From Lachnospiraceae bacterium (GTDB taxonomy: Bacteria > Bacillota_A > Clostridia > Lachnospirales > Lachnospiraceae): DNA of 64,000 nucleotides. The stretch is taken from positions 1 to 64,000 of the forward strand of contig JAFQCI010000019.1 of the NCBI GenBank assembly GCA_017416505.1, written 5' to 3'. The position numbers were made by a program, and so were the translations under genes. The notes under the pieces are model-generated. The model saw only the letters and a program-made list of their open reading frames with translations, was not told the DNA's origin and ran no database searches. This document shows, piece by piece, positions 54,051 to 62,522 of the stretch (positions within the stretch are counted from its first letter, which is position 1; each line of letters starts with the position of its first letter).

Positions 54051-55751
54051 TTAACCCATAGAGCCACTCATCTTCTTCAGTCGAAGTAAGTACTCTTTAC
54101 TGATTTGGAAGTTTTCTTCTCCAAATGCATTGTTAAGATAGATAATAAGTCCATCTAATTCATCCCTGATAAATCCAAGTCCTAAGGATTCGAATTTTCT
54201 TAAAATCTTCTTTGCGAACATGAAATCAATGCCTCCAAGTTCTGTGCCACCACAGGCAATATAACATGGAACAAATTCTTTCATCTGCCTTAAAATACGG
54301 TTACCAAAAGTTAATCGGAAATGTTCAATTAAATATTGGTCTAATTTATCTAATTCCAATAAATAGTTTTCTGAAATCGGATATTTTCGCTTTGCTTCTT
54401 CGTACATTTCAACCATATGAGTAAAGCTTAAACGAATTGGTTCTGTTTCTGGTGCCTCGAACATTTCTGCTCTTGCATCCAAATCGATTGGAATGGCACG
54501 GTCATATACCTTATCCGATACTGCAAAGGTGGAATCATCATTATTAATGGTTCCAACATACCATACATTGGATGGAATCCAGACTTTACCTTCTATCATC
54601 TTTTCAGGGTCATTGTTTGCTTCCGAAGATACTACGGTTACAAACCGTTCATCTTCTCTAGGCAATTCCAGAATAGAAAGCATTTCTGCGAAATAATATT
54701 CCACACGGGCGATATTCATTTCATCCAGAATGATGAGTTTCATATCATCGTAATACTGTGCTTCATAAATTGTTTTTAAGAAATCAGTTTCTGTGTATTT
54801 CTTTGTAAAGTCATTATAGTATCCGAATAATTCGGTACGGTCTCTCCAGGATGGCTGTACGGAACAGATTAAACTTGGATTTTGAAGATATTGTCCTAAA
54901 GCGTATGGCAAAGAAGTTTTACCTGTACCGGAAATACCTTGTAAAATCAGCATCTTCGCCGAACCAAATACTGCAAAAGTCTGTTTGATTACTTCTAAAT
55001 CGTAGTACAAATGCAGTTTAGAAGCTGCAAAGTTACGGAAATTAATACAAACTTCTTCCAATGTGATAGTTTTATTATATTCCGGTGCCACATAATCCGG
55101 TGCTAAATACACCCGGTCTACACTAGAAAGACGTGGGAATCTTAGTTCTCCAACCTTGACCTTTTCTACTTTCTTTTCATCATAAACTTCATTCTTTTCT
55201 CCTGAAGTCTCTGCTGATTCAAATTGTGATGTTTCCAAACCGTCTGACTGTTCTGAAGACTCCACGGTACTTGCTACTTCCAGTTCTGTCTTGCCCTCAG
55301 GAGCAGTACTTCCTTCTATCTCACTTGGAATACCATCCAAACCTACTGATAACAGTTCTTCATGTACTTCCATTCCTAATTCTGAAATTCTCATAGCAAG
55401 AATTTTATCTTTTTCATAATTGGCTTTCATAACTTCTCTTTTTAAAGTGACGATTTCATCTTTCATCTGTTCGTATTTCACAACATCCACTTTAAAGGAG
55501 AAAAGTACTTTTATCCCTTTCCAAATCAGATAAAGGATAAGCCCTATTAAGATATAAATCAGTATATGTGTGATGATATATGCCACCCAGCCTAAGGGTG
55601 ATAAATCGGCATAATAGGAATTGAATAGATTTTGGTAAAACTGGATATCTAAAATTCCGAGGATACAATCCTTTATGGCTATCACAACATTGTATAAATG
55701 GTCAAAAATAGACCTCATGAAATTGTAAAAATAATAAAAATAAGCGTTCAT
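54051..55751 (-). CDS. Membrane-anchored McrB-type AAA+ ATPase
   Basis: 566 residues. An amphipathic start, a transmembrane helix at about 55-85, a coiled coil (90-125), and an acidic Ser/Glu linker (135-205) lead to a cytoplasmic AAA+ domain (about 225-560). Walker A is GISGTGKTS (about 275), Walker B is LIILDEMNIARVEYYF (about 342), and GTINNDDSTFAVSDKVYDRA (about 400) is the McrB-like sensor region. McrB proteins normally drive DNA restriction, but a membrane anchor and a fibre gene neighbourhood suggest a different role. ATG six bases after GAGGTAA. Confidence 0.85.
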   Translation of the reverse strand: MNAYFYYFYNFMRSIFDHLYNVVIAIKDCILGILDIQFYQNLFNSYYADLSPLGWVAYIITHILIYILIGLILYLIWKGIKVLFSFKVDVVKYEQMKDEIVTLKREVMKANYEKDKILAMRISELGMEVHEELLSVGLDGIPSEIEGSTAPEGKTELEVASTVESSEQSDGLETSQFESAETSGEKNEVYDEKKVEKVKVGELRFPRLSSVDRVYLAPDYVAPEYNKTITLEEVCINFRNFAASKLHLYYDLEVIKQTFAVFGSAKMLILQGISGTGKTSLPYALGQYLQNPSLICSVQPSWRDRTELFGYYNDFTKKYTETDFLKTIYEAQYYDDMKLIILDEMNIARVEYYFAEMLSILELPREDERFVTVVSSEANNDPEKMIEGKVWIPSNVWYVGTINNDDSTFAVSDKVYDRAIPIDLDARAEMFEAPETEPIRLSFTHMVEMYEEAKRKYPISENYLLELDKLDQYLIEHFRLTFGNRILRQMKEFVPCYIACGGTELGGIDFMFAKKILRKFESLGLGFIRDELDGLIIYLNNAFGEENFQISKEYLLRLKKMSGSMG

Positions 55752-55970
55752 ATCGTTACCTCGTCTATCTTATTCCTAACATCATCGTGACTTAGTGACT
55801 TGATTTTAAGGTTTTGTTTCAAATGTCATATGGCAACTATGCCCGTGCTATATAGCTCCATTGTTCTTTCCAAAGTCGCTAATAGACGGACATAGATTGT
55901 TCCATATGATTCTAAAAAAATAAACTATTTTCTACTTATATACTTTGATAATCTATTAGGTTGTTGTATC

Positions 55971-56906
55971 TTAAGATGCCTTTGGTGTTGCTTCAAATTG
56001 AATTTGAGCCGCTATTTCTCTTAAAGCGATGCTATTTCTACAATCCTCATCAGTTCCTTCAATCCAAACATACATTGTAACCTGTACTGGAACACCTTCG
56101 GTCATTTCATATAAGATATCATCTTCATAGTTTGTCCCATCTGTAGAAGCAAAGAAAGTTCCATCCGCTTTTTGTGCAATCGTTGTATAAGCTCCATAAT
56201 TTGCATCAACATTATCCGCGCCAGTAACAGTGTCAGCATAATCAGCTTTCGTTCTATCATTTTCAGTTACACTATTAGGTTCATATATTTTTGTAACATC
56301 GCCCTCTGCATTTTTAAAAGTAAAACTGATTCTTACTGCATTTGCAGCAGTATTAGTATCACTATCTGTCTCATTATTCAAAACATACGTTCCGGTTTTA
56401 TTTATTAAATCACCATCTGTCAATTTTAAATCATATTTTTTAGTTGATATACTACCCTCTTCTCCTACTAAAAGAAAGAAAACTTTCTCATATACATAGT
56501 CATCTAAATCATCATCACTAATTTCTGAAACCTTTTCTACAGATGTTCCATCTCCATTATATTCTGGAGAAACAAAAGTTAAACCATCCATAGTAGTAGT
56601 TGGCATTAAATATTCGCGGTTTCCATCCTCATCCAATCCTAAATCCAATTCCGCTTTATAGTCACCATCTACAATATAACTGGTACCACTTACTCTACTA
56701 TTTGCAATTTGCAGATTTCCTAATGTATCTGCTGTAAATTCCATACCCTGAATTTTCGCCGTATTACTTAATCTGTACCAAGCAAAAGTTGATGCAGATA
56801 ATACCAGTACACTTACCATAATCATGATAATTGCCAGTTTCATTTGCTGCATGGTTCTTAGAGATCTTTTTCTTTTTGTCTTTTTTGTTTCTTTTGAATT
56901 ATTCAT
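55971..56906 (-). CDS. TasA/camelysin-like surface protein (member 3)
   Basis: About 311 residues. A very basic start (KETKKTKRKRSLR) and a hydrophobic segment end in SASTFAWYRLSN, a textbook SipW-type leader. After it come MEFTADTLGNLQIANS, beta-rich repeats, and the end motif VWIEGTDEDCRNS near the C-terminus, shared with members 1 and 2. ATG at 56906 after AGAGGTAATTTAT; the longer frame to 56963 has no ribosome site. The 220-bp gap between it and the ATPase gene has a small GGCA/TGCC hairpin but no T-run terminator I can defend. Confidence 0.82.
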   Translation of the reverse strand: MNNSKETKKTKRKRSLRTMQQMKLAIIMIMVSVLVLSASTFAWYRLSNTAKIQGMEFTADTLGNLQIANSRVSGTSYIVDGDYKAELDLGLDEDGNREYLMPTTTMDGLTFVSPEYNGDGTSVEKVSEISDDDLDDYVYEKVFFLLVGEEGSISTKKYDLKLTDGDLINKTGTYVLNNETDSDTNTAANAVRISFTFKNAEGDVTKIYEPNSVTENDRTKADYADTVTGADNVDANYGAYTTIAQKADGTFFASTDGTNYEDDILYEMTEGVPVQVTMYVWIEGTDEDCRNSIALREIAAQIQFEATPKAS

Positions 56907-57054
56907 ATAAATTACCTCTTTTCTTTTTCTTTTTATTTTTATTCTTGTACTGTTTATAATCAACTAATTTGAAATATAGCCTTAAACAGTTTTAATACTA
57001 ATAGAAATGAAACAGCTTTCCAGTTTGATAAGTCTTACCTATCATGAATTTCTT

Positions 57055-57933
57055 TTAATTGGTTACTTCATTTGATATAAACTGAATCTGTCCTTTTATC
57101 ATAGTTGCACCAACTGAATTTGCACAGTCATCATCGGTTCCTTCCATCCATACTCTCATAGTTACTTTCGTATCTACATTTTCTTGAATCGTAAAGAGTA
57201 CTTTTGAATTTCCTGTTCCAGGGTCTAGGAATACTCCACTGGAATTTTGTTGATATACTGTGTACTTACCATAGGTACTGTCAACAGAATGTGTTGCTGT
57301 ATCAGTTTCAGTATTATGTACATCACAATTTGGCTCATAAACATAAGTACTTCCATTTACTGTGAAACTGATTCGTACCGCATAAGCTGCTGTATCACCC
57401 TCTGTTCCATCACGTAAAATATAAGAACCCATATCACCACCATTTCCCGGTCCTACCAAAGCAACTTCATAGGTAGTCCCACTTCCGGTAGACCCATCAC
57501 CACTGCTCGCCTTTAAATAAAAGGTCTTTTCGTAAATATAGGAATTCTTTAATTCATTAGCGTCTGTAATTTCCGTCACAGAATTTACTATATTATTCGC
57601 ATCATAAACCGGTGCCCAAAAGGTAGCACCATCATTCGAGGTTACGGGACTTAATCTTACTGACTTCATGTAATCAGAATCCGTCGCCGATGAAAGGTCT
57701 AATACATCACCATATGTACCAGGTCCGGTTCCTAAATCATCCGCAATCTGTAAATTTCCAGCATGGTCTGCCACCAATGCTAAATTCTGCACCCTTGGAT
57801 TATTACTTACTGAAAACCATGCAAAGGTTCCTACCGTAATAAGTACCATGATAATTAATAAAATAACGGTGAGGTTTTTTCGAATATATCGAAAAACTGC
57901 GTGCTTCTTATTCTTTTTGTTATTTTTCTTCAT
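57055..57933 (-). CDS. TasA/camelysin-like surface protein (member 2)
   Basis: About 292 residues. The leader ends in VGTFAWFSVSNNPRV. LALVADHAGNLQIADD matches the opening of member 3, showing a recent duplication, and the C-terminal VWMEGTDDDCANS is nearly the same as in member 3. Glycine/serine-rich strands lie between. ATG at 57933 after GGAGGGTGCAT; a GTG two codons earlier is less likely. Confidence 0.82.
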   Translation of the reverse strand: MKKNNKKNKKHAVFRYIRKNLTVILLIIMVLITVGTFAWFSVSNNPRVQNLALVADHAGNLQIADDLGTGPGTYGDVLDLSSATDSDYMKSVRLSPVTSNDGATFWAPVYDANNIVNSVTEITDANELKNSYIYEKTFYLKASSGDGSTGSGTTYEVALVGPGNGGDMGSYILRDGTEGDTAAYAVRISFTVNGSTYVYEPNCDVHNTETDTATHSVDSTYGKYTVYQQNSSGVFLDPGTGNSKVLFTIQENVDTKVTMRVWMEGTDDDCANSVGATMIKGQIQFISNEVTN

Positions 57934-58009
57934 ATGCACCCTCCATTTCTATCTTGAAACATCTCATTTTCTATAAATATAAATCACCATCTTATCAATG
58001 GGAATTTAT

Positions 58010-58042
58010 GTTACTGTTTACGAGGCACGAGTGATCAGTAAC
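58010..58042. repeat. 33-bp palindromic intergenic repeat
   Basis: GTTACTG ... CAGTAAC with the core ACGAG-GC-ACGAG. Same length and layout as 12356-12388 in inverted orientation, in the gap before member 2 of the TasA-like genes. Confidence 0.8.
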
Positions 58043-58082
58043 AAATTTATCACTATGTAATCATTTTCTTTCCGAAATCCTA

Positions 58083-58997
58083 TTATTGATAACTGAAGGT
58101 CATGTACATTTCCACCCAACCTCCTAAAATAGAATCCACACATTCCGGGTCTTCTCCCTCGTACCAGATGACTACGGTATACTTGTCCACTTCGCCATCT
58201 GCGATTTCTTCACGAATTCCGTTACAGATTACCGTTTCAGAAAGAAAAGGTTTCGTAGTTAATTTATATGCAGTGTTAATACCTGTAGCATTCTCTAATC
58301 CAGTTCCTTTTAATTCTGAAAGGTCTCCGGTTATCTTCGTATATAATTCCGGGTGTTCCGCATCTTCTTCAAACGGAAACGGGAAGATGGAATACTGTGC
58401 TTCCGCTTCTCCATCTGCACCGGTCATGGCGTATATGGTCTGCTTCCCATTATAATACACCATAATCCAAGAAGCCTTATCTGCATTTTTCTCTGCCTGT
58501 CGGATATTCAAGGTATATTGATAATCCTTCGTCTCACCCGTTTCATTGGTAAGGTAAAATGTCTGTGCTACATAATTCGGTCCATTATGCATTCCATCCA
58601 CATCTTTCACATCTTTCGAAATATCGTAGATACTGATATTATCTGCACTGGCTACTGCGACACCGTTAATACAAATCATTTTCTCATCAAAATTTGTCGT
58701 GTTCGAAAGGTAGAATCCGTCTCTGGACATTTCACTATCTAAACTGATAACAAATTCTCCGGCTCCGGTATAGTATGCAGATAAGATAAATAAAACAGCA
58801 AGTATGGTACAGATAATCAATACCCCCTGCCAGGCTGCAGCCACTCTAAAAAGGCTTCTGGTTAAACTGACACCACCTAAAAACCAGTGATTGAAGCGAT
58901 TTGCCAGGTCAAACCGGCTGATAAGGCTTCGCTTCGGTAACTTCCCTGCGGCATTTTTAAGCCCCTTTTTCCCTTTCGGTTTATGTCTTTTACCCAA
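58083..58997 (-). CDS. Single-pass surface protein, TasA-like group (member 1)
   Basis: 304 residues. A 50-residue basic cytoplasmic start (RHKPKGKKGLKN) is longer than in its relatives; the hydrophobic segment (about 58-76) ends in SAYYTGAGEF. The exported domain ends with VVIWYEGEDPECVDS, the same W-x-EG-x-D-x-x-C motif as members 2 and 3. It starts with TTG at 58997, nine bases after GGAG, 23 bp after the HD-GYP gene, so the two are likely co-transcribed. Confidence 0.7.
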   Translation of the reverse strand: MGKRHKPKGKKGLKNAAGKLPKRSLISRFDLANRFNHWFLGGVSLTRSLFRVAAAWQGVLIICTILAVLFILSAYYTGAGEFVISLDSEMSRDGFYLSNTTNFDEKMICINGVAVASADNISIYDISKDVKDVDGMHNGPNYVAQTFYLTNETGETKDYQYTLNIRQAEKNADKASWIMVYYNGKQTIYAMTGADGEAEAQYSIFPFPFEEDAEHPELYTKITGDLSELKGTGLENATGINTAYKLTTKPFLSETVICNGIREEIADGEVDKYTVVIWYEGEDPECVDSILGGWVEMYMTFSYQ

Positions 58998-59020
58998 ATC
59001 TCTTCACTCCTACTTTTATC

Positions 59021-59662
59021 CTATAGTTCGATTGCACAGGCACGAAAAATATCCACAAGATAAGGGTCAAACTGCTTTCCTGCTTCTTTCCTTATAATAC
59101 TTATGGCTTCTTCTCTCGTTGTCTGTTGTTTTTTATATGGTTTCCAGCTGGTAATACCATCATAAGTATCTGCAATCGCACAAATTCTCGCACTTAAAGG
59201 AATTTCCTTTTCCTTTTTTCCTTCCGGATATCCCGCTCCATCCCAACGTTCGTGATGATATACCGCTATATTCATCCATTCCATCATGCTTTCGTCTGAA
59301 AAAGGCTTCTTATAAATACTTTCAATAGCTGGAATCGCATTCATGGCATGGTCTTTGATAATCTGAAATTCCTCGTCTGTCAATCGTTCCACTTTATTTA
59401 GTATAGAAACAGGAATAAAAAATCTTCCGATATCATGATAACGGAATAATAATTCCACTTCATCCCTGTTTCCTATCATCATTTCATTCTCAATCATGGA
59501 TGGATTTACCCGAAGTAAAAAACGAAATATCGTTTCTGAATATCTTCCTACCCGTTCCATATGTAAGCGTGTTTCTCTCGGTATCATGCTGTATATACTA
59601 TTTATAGTAGGAAAGTATCCTGTTTTGGAACTTTCTATCTTCATCCTATCATTCGTAAACAT
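59021..59662 (-). CDS. HD-GYP domain c-di-GMP phosphodiesterase
   Basis: About 213 residues, an HD-GYP domain alone with no receiver or sensor. Visible: HMERVGRYSE, YHDIGRFFIP (HD near 77), IKDHAMNAI, and HHERWDGAGYPEG (HHE ... GYP near 137), then ADTYDGITS. It should bind two or three metal ions and degrade c-di-GMP to pGpG or GMP. It is the first gene of the run with the TasA-like genes, 23 bp ahead of member 1, which ties the fibre cluster to c-di-GMP. ATG at 59662 after GAGGTG. Confidence 0.9.
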   Translation of the reverse strand: MFTNDRMKIESSKTGYFPTINSIYSMIPRETRLHMERVGRYSETIFRFLLRVNPSMIENEMMIGNRDEVELLFRYHDIGRFFIPVSILNKVERLTDEEFQIIKDHAMNAIPAIESIYKKPFSDESMMEWMNIAVYHHERWDGAGYPEGKKEKEIPLSARICAIADTYDGITSWKPYKKQQTTREEAISIIRKEAGKQFDPYLVDIFRACAIEL

Positions 59663-59817
59663 CTGATACACCTCTATTCATCACAAAGTGCTTTTTATAA
59701 TTTTACTACAAATTCAAGAATTTTTCAACAAAAAATATTTGAAAATTAGTTGATTTTTAAGCATATTTTTTAGCTTTTCGAAGCGTTTTCTTAAAACAAA
59801 ATCATAGCATATAGCGT

Positions 59818-59843
59818 AAAAAAGCCTTAGCATCACTGCTAAG
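59818..59843 (-). terminator. Terminator after the coiled-coil gene
   Basis: Minus-strand CTTAGCA-GTGA-TGCTAAG followed by GCTTTTTT. It ends the transcript of the gene at 59880. The stretch 59672-59817 is AT-rich and holds nothing else I can support. Confidence 0.85.
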
Positions 59844-59879
59844 ACTTAATTACAAGTTTTTTGGGGTTTGATAAATCGT

Positions 59880-60314
59880 TTAGGCTATCTTCTTTTCCAA
59901 TTCATCCACTCGTTTAGCTAAAGTGTCTACCCATCTTAAAAGTAAGGTAGTATTATCATTTTCCAGCTTGGTAATTTTATAACATTGATTTAGTTCATCT
60001 ACATTCACCTGAAGTTTATCAATTCTTTCATCCAGACGTTTTTGTACTCTGTCTAATTCTCCAAGAATGGCATTTTCACTCTCATGAATTTTTGCTTCCA
60101 CCTTCACTTCGAATTCTTCGAATCTTTGATCCATCTTTGCTTCCAAGGATTCGAACCTTTGATCCATGGCTTCAAATCTTCGATCAATAGCTTCGAACCT
60201 TTGGTCCATAGCTTCAAATCTTCGATCAATGGCTTCGAACCTCGGGTTAACCTTTTCCTCCACTACTTCTCCTATCATATTACGAAGCAATTCTAAATCT
60301 CTTGTGTCTAACAT
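59880..60314 (-). CDS. Heptad-repeat coiled-coil protein
   Basis: About 144 residues, nearly all alpha-helical coiled coil. After a short head (MLDTRDLELLRNMIGEVVEE) come consecutive 7-residue repeats, RFEAIDR and RFEAMDQ alternating, then longer heptads (KMDQRFEEFE, LDERIDKLQ). No membrane segment. Proteins of this kind are often small structural or phage-tail-like helical rods; no precise role can be given. ATG at 60314 after AAGGGGAT. Confidence 0.7.
   Translation of the reverse strand: MLDTRDLELLRNMIGEVVEEKVNPRFEAIDRRFEAMDQRFEAIDRRFEAMDQRFESLEAKMDQRFEEFEVKVEAKIHESENAILGELDRVQKRLDERIDKLQVNVDELNQCYKITKLENDNTTLLLRWVDTLAKRVDELEKKIA
60151..60243 (-). repeat. 42-bp tandem repeats inside the coiled-coil gene
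   Basis: A 42-bp unit is present twice plus a partial copy, encoding RFEAIDR-RFEAMDQ pairs. Copies are nearly identical in DNA, so copy number could vary by slippage without breaking the frame. Confidence 0.8.
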
Positions 60315-60436
60315 AGTCAGATCCCCTTTCTGATAATGCAAGCCTCATCTAATCACGAAACAAATACATTTTATCATTATTATAACTTTGTGTCAATAAT
60401 CATTTTACACTTGTTATTTTTGTCAATTTCTTTTTT

Positions 60437-61873
60437 CTACATTCCATTTTTTCTTTGCGCATAAGTAGAAAGCGTAAATGTACAGCCACCCATTAAAATT
60501 ACCAGAAACAGAACACGAATTACAGTATGTATCATCACCTTTTTCTTCGGTGTATAATCAGCAGGATTCACTGTACTTTCTTCTTTTATGCTCGTCCAGA
60601 TAGGAAGTTCAAAAAGTTGTTGTTCTTCGTAATAAACCCTCAAATTTCCAATATGTACTCCACCTTCTCCATTTGCCTGAAAAAATAAATCCTCCCCTTC
60701 TTCTGTTTCCATGCTTAAATCTTCCTTGCTAATAATTTCATAATTAAAATAACTTGCATCCAACCCCTTAGGAGCCAAAGCTACCGACTCACGGTCAATC
60801 ACTATTTCCGCAAGTTGTTTTTGTGTCAGACTTCCAATCAAGTCTTTCGTATCTGTATAACTGGAGCTAATAAAGCTAAATTCTTTTGCTACTTCCACAA
60901 AATCATAATTATTAAAACCAAAATCAAACAATGCTCTTGTTTCTGCATATGCTGTTTTTGCTCCATCTGCTTCTAAGATAACACAAATCAGCTCTACATC
61001 ACCTTTTTTCGCAAATGCAACATAAGTATTTTTTGACTCTACTACATACCCTGTCTTTCCACCTTCCAGATAAGAATAATATCCTTCATAATTCGCGCGA
61101 AGCATTTTATTGGAATTCCAAAGATTTCTTTCTTCCGGTTGTTTATTCGTCGGTGAAATCGTATAAGTGCTGGTAGAACTAATGGTACGAAACAATTCGT
61201 ATTGTATAGCTTCTTTTGTGATTAACGCCATATCATATGCACAAACATAATGATTTTCATCAAACAAACCATTTGGATTCACAAAATTTGTGTTCTGGCA
61301 GCCTAGTTCCTTTGCTTTTTCATTCATCATTGCCACAAAGTTTTCGATAGAGCCTCCTACGAATTCTGCCAAAGCCAAAGAGGCTTCATTGGCAGATTCC
61401 AACATAATCGCATACATACATTGTTCTACCGTAATCTGCTCTCCAACATCAAGGGCAATATGGCTGGAATTTCGGTCGAATCCCCAAACCGCTTCCTCAG
61501 ACATAGTGATGATATCCGTGATATCTACCCCGTGTTCCAAAGCTATCAACATAGTCATTACTTTCGTAATACTTGCAGGATACTTTTTATCATAAGGATT
61601 TTTTTCATATAAAATTTGTCCTGAAGCAGCATCGATTAAAATAGCTGCCCCTGCAGTAATTTCAAGGCTGTTTCTTGCCTCCTCCACCTTCTCTTCCGGT
61701 GTCAATTCTTTTTCTTCTTCTGTTGTATCGTTAGAACCTGTTGTTTGGGTTTTAAAAACATTGGAATCTGCTGCAAAAACCGTCCCCAGATTCGAAAGCA
61801 TCAAACATAACATAAACAATACTGTCGTCAGTTTTCTTTTATTTTTGTTTCTCGTAACTGTATCTTTTTTCAT
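60437..61873 (-). CDS. D-alanyl-D-alanine carboxypeptidase (DacF type)
   Basis: 478 residues. A signal peptide (about 12-35) and an acidic Thr/Glu linker (45-70) lead to the carboxypeptidase: SITK (in YPASITKVMT), SAN (in LESANEASLA) and KTG (in EGGKTGYV). Unlike the dacF at 26454, it has a C-terminal transmembrane helix (about 448-468), so it stays membrane-bound. It trims D-Ala from peptidoglycan. It follows scpB by 53 bp in the direction of transcription and may be co-transcribed. Confidence 0.92.
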   Translation of the reverse strand: MKKDTVTRNKNKRKLTTVLFMLCLMLSNLGTVFAADSNVFKTQTTGSNDTTEEEKELTPEEKVEEARNSLEITAGAAILIDAASGQILYEKNPYDKKYPASITKVMTMLIALEHGVDITDIITMSEEAVWGFDRNSSHIALDVGEQITVEQCMYAIMLESANEASLALAEFVGGSIENFVAMMNEKAKELGCQNTNFVNPNGLFDENHYVCAYDMALITKEAIQYELFRTISSTSTYTISPTNKQPEERNLWNSNKMLRANYEGYYSYLEGGKTGYVVESKNTYVAFAKKGDVELICVILEADGAKTAYAETRALFDFGFNNYDFVEVAKEFSFISSSYTDTKDLIGSLTQKQLAEIVIDRESVALAPKGLDASYFNYEIISKEDLSMETEEGEDLFFQANGEGGVHIGNLRVYYEEQQLFELPIWTSIKEESTVNPADYTPKKKVMIHTVIRVLFLVILMGGCTFTLSTYAQRKNGM

Positions 61874-61926
61874 TCGCTACTCCTTGTAATAGGGGCAAAA
61901 TACCCTTTTACCCACATGTTAGAATT

Positions 61927-62493
61927 CTATACAAAATCCAATTCCTGCATTGCCTGTTGTTTAAATTCCTCCACCTGTGCCGGATGAATCAATGGTAGTT
62001 CATCTACACTGGATACTCCAAAACTTCGTAAAAATTCATCCGTGGTTCCAAAAAGAATTGGTCTTCCTAATGCCTCTAGTCTTCCTACTTCCTGTACCAA
62101 TTTATATTCCACCAATTTATTCACGGCATGGTCACTTTTTACACCTCTGACCGCCTCGATTTCCGCCTTAGTGATTGGTTGCTTGTACGCAATAATGGCA
62201 AGGGTTTCTAATAGAACATCTGTTAAAGCATTCTTTTTCGGTGCATTCACGATTTTAATTAAAGTATCAAAATATTTTTTCTTTGTACAAAGCTGATAGG
62301 AGCCATCCAGCTCAATCAACATAATCCCTCTATGTTCCCGTTCATATTCTTCCATCATTACTTTTAAAATTCTTTTGGTTGTTTCCACATCATGTTCAAT
62401 GGCAAATGCTATTTTTTCAAGTTCTACGCAGTCACCAACAGCAAATAAAATCGCCTCTATGGAAGCTTTCACTTCATTTAAATTTTGTTCCAT
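61927..62493 (-). CDS. scpB: Segregation and condensation protein B
   Basis: 188 residues, the usual length. Two winged-helix domains that bind ScpA and bring SMC to the condensin complex. Family marks include EAILFAVGDCVELEKIA, LETLAIIAYKQPITKAEIEAVRGV and LGRPILFGTT. It follows scpA by 29 bp. Confidence 0.95.
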   Translation of the reverse strand: MEQNLNEVKASIEAILFAVGDCVELEKIAFAIEHDVETTKRILKVMMEEYEREHRGIMLIELDGSYQLCTKKKYFDTLIKIVNAPKKNALTDVLLETLAIIAYKQPITKAEIEAVRGVKSDHAVNKLVEYKLVQEVGRLEALGRPILFGTTDEFLRSFGVSSVDELPLIHPAQVEEFKQQAMQELDFV

Positions 62494-62522
62494 ATCTTTT
62501 TGTCACTCATCTTTCTATGATA

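Noticed and set aside
55752..55970. Possible c-di-GMP or other riboswitch in front of the AAA+ gene
   Set aside because: There is a small GGCA/TGCC hairpin, but none of the conserved c-di-GMP-I cores or a GNRA receptor could be found.
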